Origin: Labrys okinawensis
GTDB lineage: Bacteria > Pseudomonadota > Alphaproteobacteria > Rhizobiales > Labraceae
Assembly (NCBI RefSeq): GCF_002982075.1
Contig: NZ_PUEJ01000003.1
Coordinates: 124,001-188,000 of the forward strand
Reading direction: 5' to 3'
DNA: 64,000 nucleotides
This document shows, piece by piece, positions 62,562-64,000 of this stretch. The notes under the pieces are model-generated. The model was not told the DNA's origin. It saw nothing but the letters and a program-made list of their open reading frames with translations, and made no database searches. The position numbers and the translations under genes were made by a program. How positions within the stretch are numbered: position 1 is the stretch's first letter; each line of letters opens with the position of its first letter.

Positions 62562-64000
62562 GTGGAAATCCTGCTGCTCTTCTCGGCCTTCGTGATCGCA
62601 ACCTGCGGGCTGATCTACGAACTGATCGCCGGTACGCTGGCGAGCTATCTGCTTGGCGATTCCGTCACGCAGTTCTCCACCATCATCGGCACCTATCTCT
62701 TCGCCATGGGCGTGGGCTCATGGCTTTCGCGCTATCTCGCGCGTGATCTCCTCGGCCATTTCGTCCGCATCGAGCTGCTGGTCGGAGCGGTCGGCGGCAG
62801 TTCGGCGGCGGCCCTCTTCGTCCTGTTCGACCACGTCGCCTCCTTCCGGCTCTGGCTTTACTCGCTGGTCGGCGTGATCGGCATTCTGGTCGGCATCGAG
62901 ATTCCGCTGCTGCTGCGCATCCTGGAAGGGCGGCTCGCCTTCAAGGATCTGGTCTCCAAGGTCTTCACCTTCGACTATATCGGCGCGCTCTTCGCCTCCC
63001 TGCTGTTTCCGCTGGTGCTGGTGCCCTATCTCGGCCTGATCCGCTCGGCCTTCCTGTTCGGTATCCTCAATACGCTGGTGGCTATCTGGGTACTCTATGC
63101 CATCGAGGCGCCCATCCTCCGGCGCGGCGCGCACAAGGCCGCGGCCTTCGCGGTCCTGGCCCTGCTCGGCGCTGGCTTCATCTGGTCCGAGCGCATCCAG
63201 TCGATGGCAGAGGCGAGCGCCTATCCGGGCACGGTAATTTACGCAGAGTCGACACCCTATCAGCGCATCGTGGTCACGCGCCAGCAGCGCGATGTCCGCC
63301 TCTTCCTCAATTCGAACCTGCAATTCTCCTCGCTCGACGAATATCGCTACCACGAGGCGCTGGTGCATCCCGTGATGAGCGCCCTGAAAGCGCCGCGCAG
63401 GGTGCTGATCATCGGCGGCGGCGACGGGCTGGCGCTGCGGGAGGTGCTGAAATATCCGGCGGTCGAGGCGGTCACCATGGTGGATCTCGATCCGGCCGTG
63501 ACGCGCCTGTTCTCGCACAACGAGATGATGACCGGTCTCAATGGCGGCTCGCTGGCTTCGCCCAAGCTGACGCTGATCAATGCCGATGCCTTCCTCTGGC
63601 TGCGGGAGCAGAAGCCGGCCGATGCGCATTTCGATGCGGTGATCATCGACCTGCCCGACCCCTCCAATTTCTCGATCGGCAAGCTCTATTCGCTCACCTT
63701 CTACCGCCTCCTGAAATCGGCGGTGAACCAGGACGGGCTGGTGGTGATCCAGAGCACCTCGCCTTTGGTCGCGCGCAAGTCCTTCTGGTGCGTCAACAAC
63801 ACGCTGGCGGCGGCGGGCTTTCAGACCGCGGCCTACCACCTCTTCGTGCCGTCCTTCGGGGAGTGGGGCTTCATCATCGGCTCCTTCTCGCCCTATCGCC
63901 CGCCGGACCGCCTGCCCGGGGGGCTGCGTTTCCTCGATGTGACCACCATGAAGGCGATGTTCCAGTTCCCGCCCGACATGGCCCATGTCGCCACTGCCAT
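62562..64000 (+). CDS. Membrane-anchored spermidine-synthase-like enzyme (partial, runs off the window)
   Basis: At least 479 codons from GTG 62562, with no stop before the window end. About seven membrane helices (residues 1-215: CGLIYELIAGTLASYLLGDS, then FSTIIGTYLFAMGVGSWLS) precede a spermine/spermidine-synthase domain. The domain shows RVLIIGGGDGLALREVLKYP (SAM-type loop), VTMVDLDPAV and the active-site strand VIIDLPDPSNFSIGKLYS, keeping the aspartate used as base by aminopropyltransferases. Substrate polyamine or another acceptor is unknown. It is transcribed in line with the SPFH-DUF4178-DUF350 genes, 164 bases after DUF350. A speD gene, if present, would lie beyond the window. Confidence 0.88.
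   Translation, partial: MEILLLFSAFVIATCGLIYELIAGTLASYLLGDSVTQFSTIIGTYLFAMGVGSWLSRYLARDLLGHFVRIELLVGAVGGSSAAALFVLFDHVASFRLWLYSLVGVIGILVGIEIPLLLRILEGRLAFKDLVSKVFTFDYIGALFASLLFPLVLVPYLGLIRSAFLFGILNTLVAIWVLYAIEAPILRRGAHKAAAFAVLALLGAGFIWSERIQSMAEASAYPGTVIYAESTPYQRIVVTRQQRDVRLFLNSNLQFSSLDEYRYHEALVHPVMSALKAPRRVLIIGGGDGLALREVLKYPAVEAVTMVDLDPAVTRLFSHNEMMTGLNGGSLASPKLTLINADAFLWLREQKPADAHFDAVIIDLPDPSNFSIGKLYSLTFYRLLKSAVNQDGLVVIQSTSPLVARKSFWCVNNTLAAAGFQTAAYHLFVPSFGEWGFIIGSFSPYRPPDRLPGGLRFLDVTTMKAMFQFPPDMAHVATA

Noticed and set aside
1-64000. tRNA, rRNA, riboswitch, phage integrase or plasmid origin
   Set aside because: I looked at the intergenic stretches for tRNA-like T-loops, riboswitch-like leaders, integrase or Rep genes and attachment-like repeats and saw none. 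Short TTCGA words occur only inside coding or repeat sequence.

Overview
The window is high-GC DNA from an alphaproteobacterium, most likely a member of Hyphomicrobiales (Rhizobiales). The reasons are the hisS-hisZ-hisG order with a long HisG, a paired M16 peptidase locus close to mutL, lspA next to ileS, a TIGR01459-type HAD hydrolase beside ribF, and dispersed foldback repeats of the kind common in that order. I cannot name a genus. Nearly all of it reads as chromosomal backbone. No rRNA, tRNA, CRISPR array, prophage or complete insertion sequence was seen.

Layout. 1-2.1 kb: the end of a peptide/nickel-type ABC transporter operon (two ATPases) with a DapA-family aldolase. 2.3-6.0 kb: histidine biosynthesis and histidyl-tRNA synthetase on the minus strand (hisS, hisZ, hisG). 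6.2-8.2 kb: a tiny membrane peptide and a divergent phosphoethanolamine-transferase-like protein with an AT-rich 5' end. 8.3-12.3 kb: tadA, a large-subunit pseudouridine synthase with long low-complexity tails, rsmD, an OsmC gene broken by a small mobile repeat, and a TfoX C-terminal-domain protein. 12.4-17.9 kb: an active/inactive M16 peptidase pair, a lipoprotein and mutL. 18.2-22.6 kb: a secreted hypothetical protein, lspA and ileS on the minus strand. 22.9-25.7 kb: yghU, a degenerate trypsin-like PDZ protein and a spermidine-synthase-like methyltransferase.

25.9-33.6 kb is a coherent 5-oxoproline (pyroglutamate) utilisation locus. A divergent GntR regulator faces an operon of DUF969 and DUF979 membrane proteins (likely the transporter), pyrrolidone-carboxylate peptidase, PxpA, a fused PxpB-PxpC and a biotin-dependent carboxylase. 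The PxpB-PxpC fusion is joined by a linker that appears to be encoded by an intergenic-type repeat. 33.7-39.7 kb: a small DUF protein, an FAD dehydrogenase, an unrecognised three-gene set of membrane-anchored proteins facing a polytopic membrane protein, and a LuxR-type regulator behind an AT-rich region. 40.3-50.2 kb: GH15 glycosidase, VOC protein, TetR regulator with a clear palindromic operator plus its DMT exporter, a ProC-like reductase, ribF, HAD hydrolase, patatin, purD and ispE. 50.2-58.1 kb: a TPR protein, an MFS transporter, NagA with a divergent DeoR regulator, a small membrane protein and ETF-ubiquinone oxidoreductase.

58.5-64.0 kb is the most interesting region. An SPFH/SHOCT protein is followed, mostly with touching or overlapping genes, by two zinc-ribbon DUF4178 proteins, a tiny Gly/Ser-rich membrane protein, a DUF350 membrane protein and a multi-TM spermidine-synthase-like enzyme cut by the window edge. 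This looks like one membrane-associated system built round a polyamine or aminopropyl-transfer chemistry whose role is not established.

Several families of small foldback repeats are scattered between genes: a 78-bp double hairpin (2 copies), a 104-bp MITE-like element (2 copies, one inside osmC), the CATTGCGAGC palindrome (2 copies), a CTTCTCCC-type palindrome (2 large copies), and a related block inside the PxpBC coding sequence.
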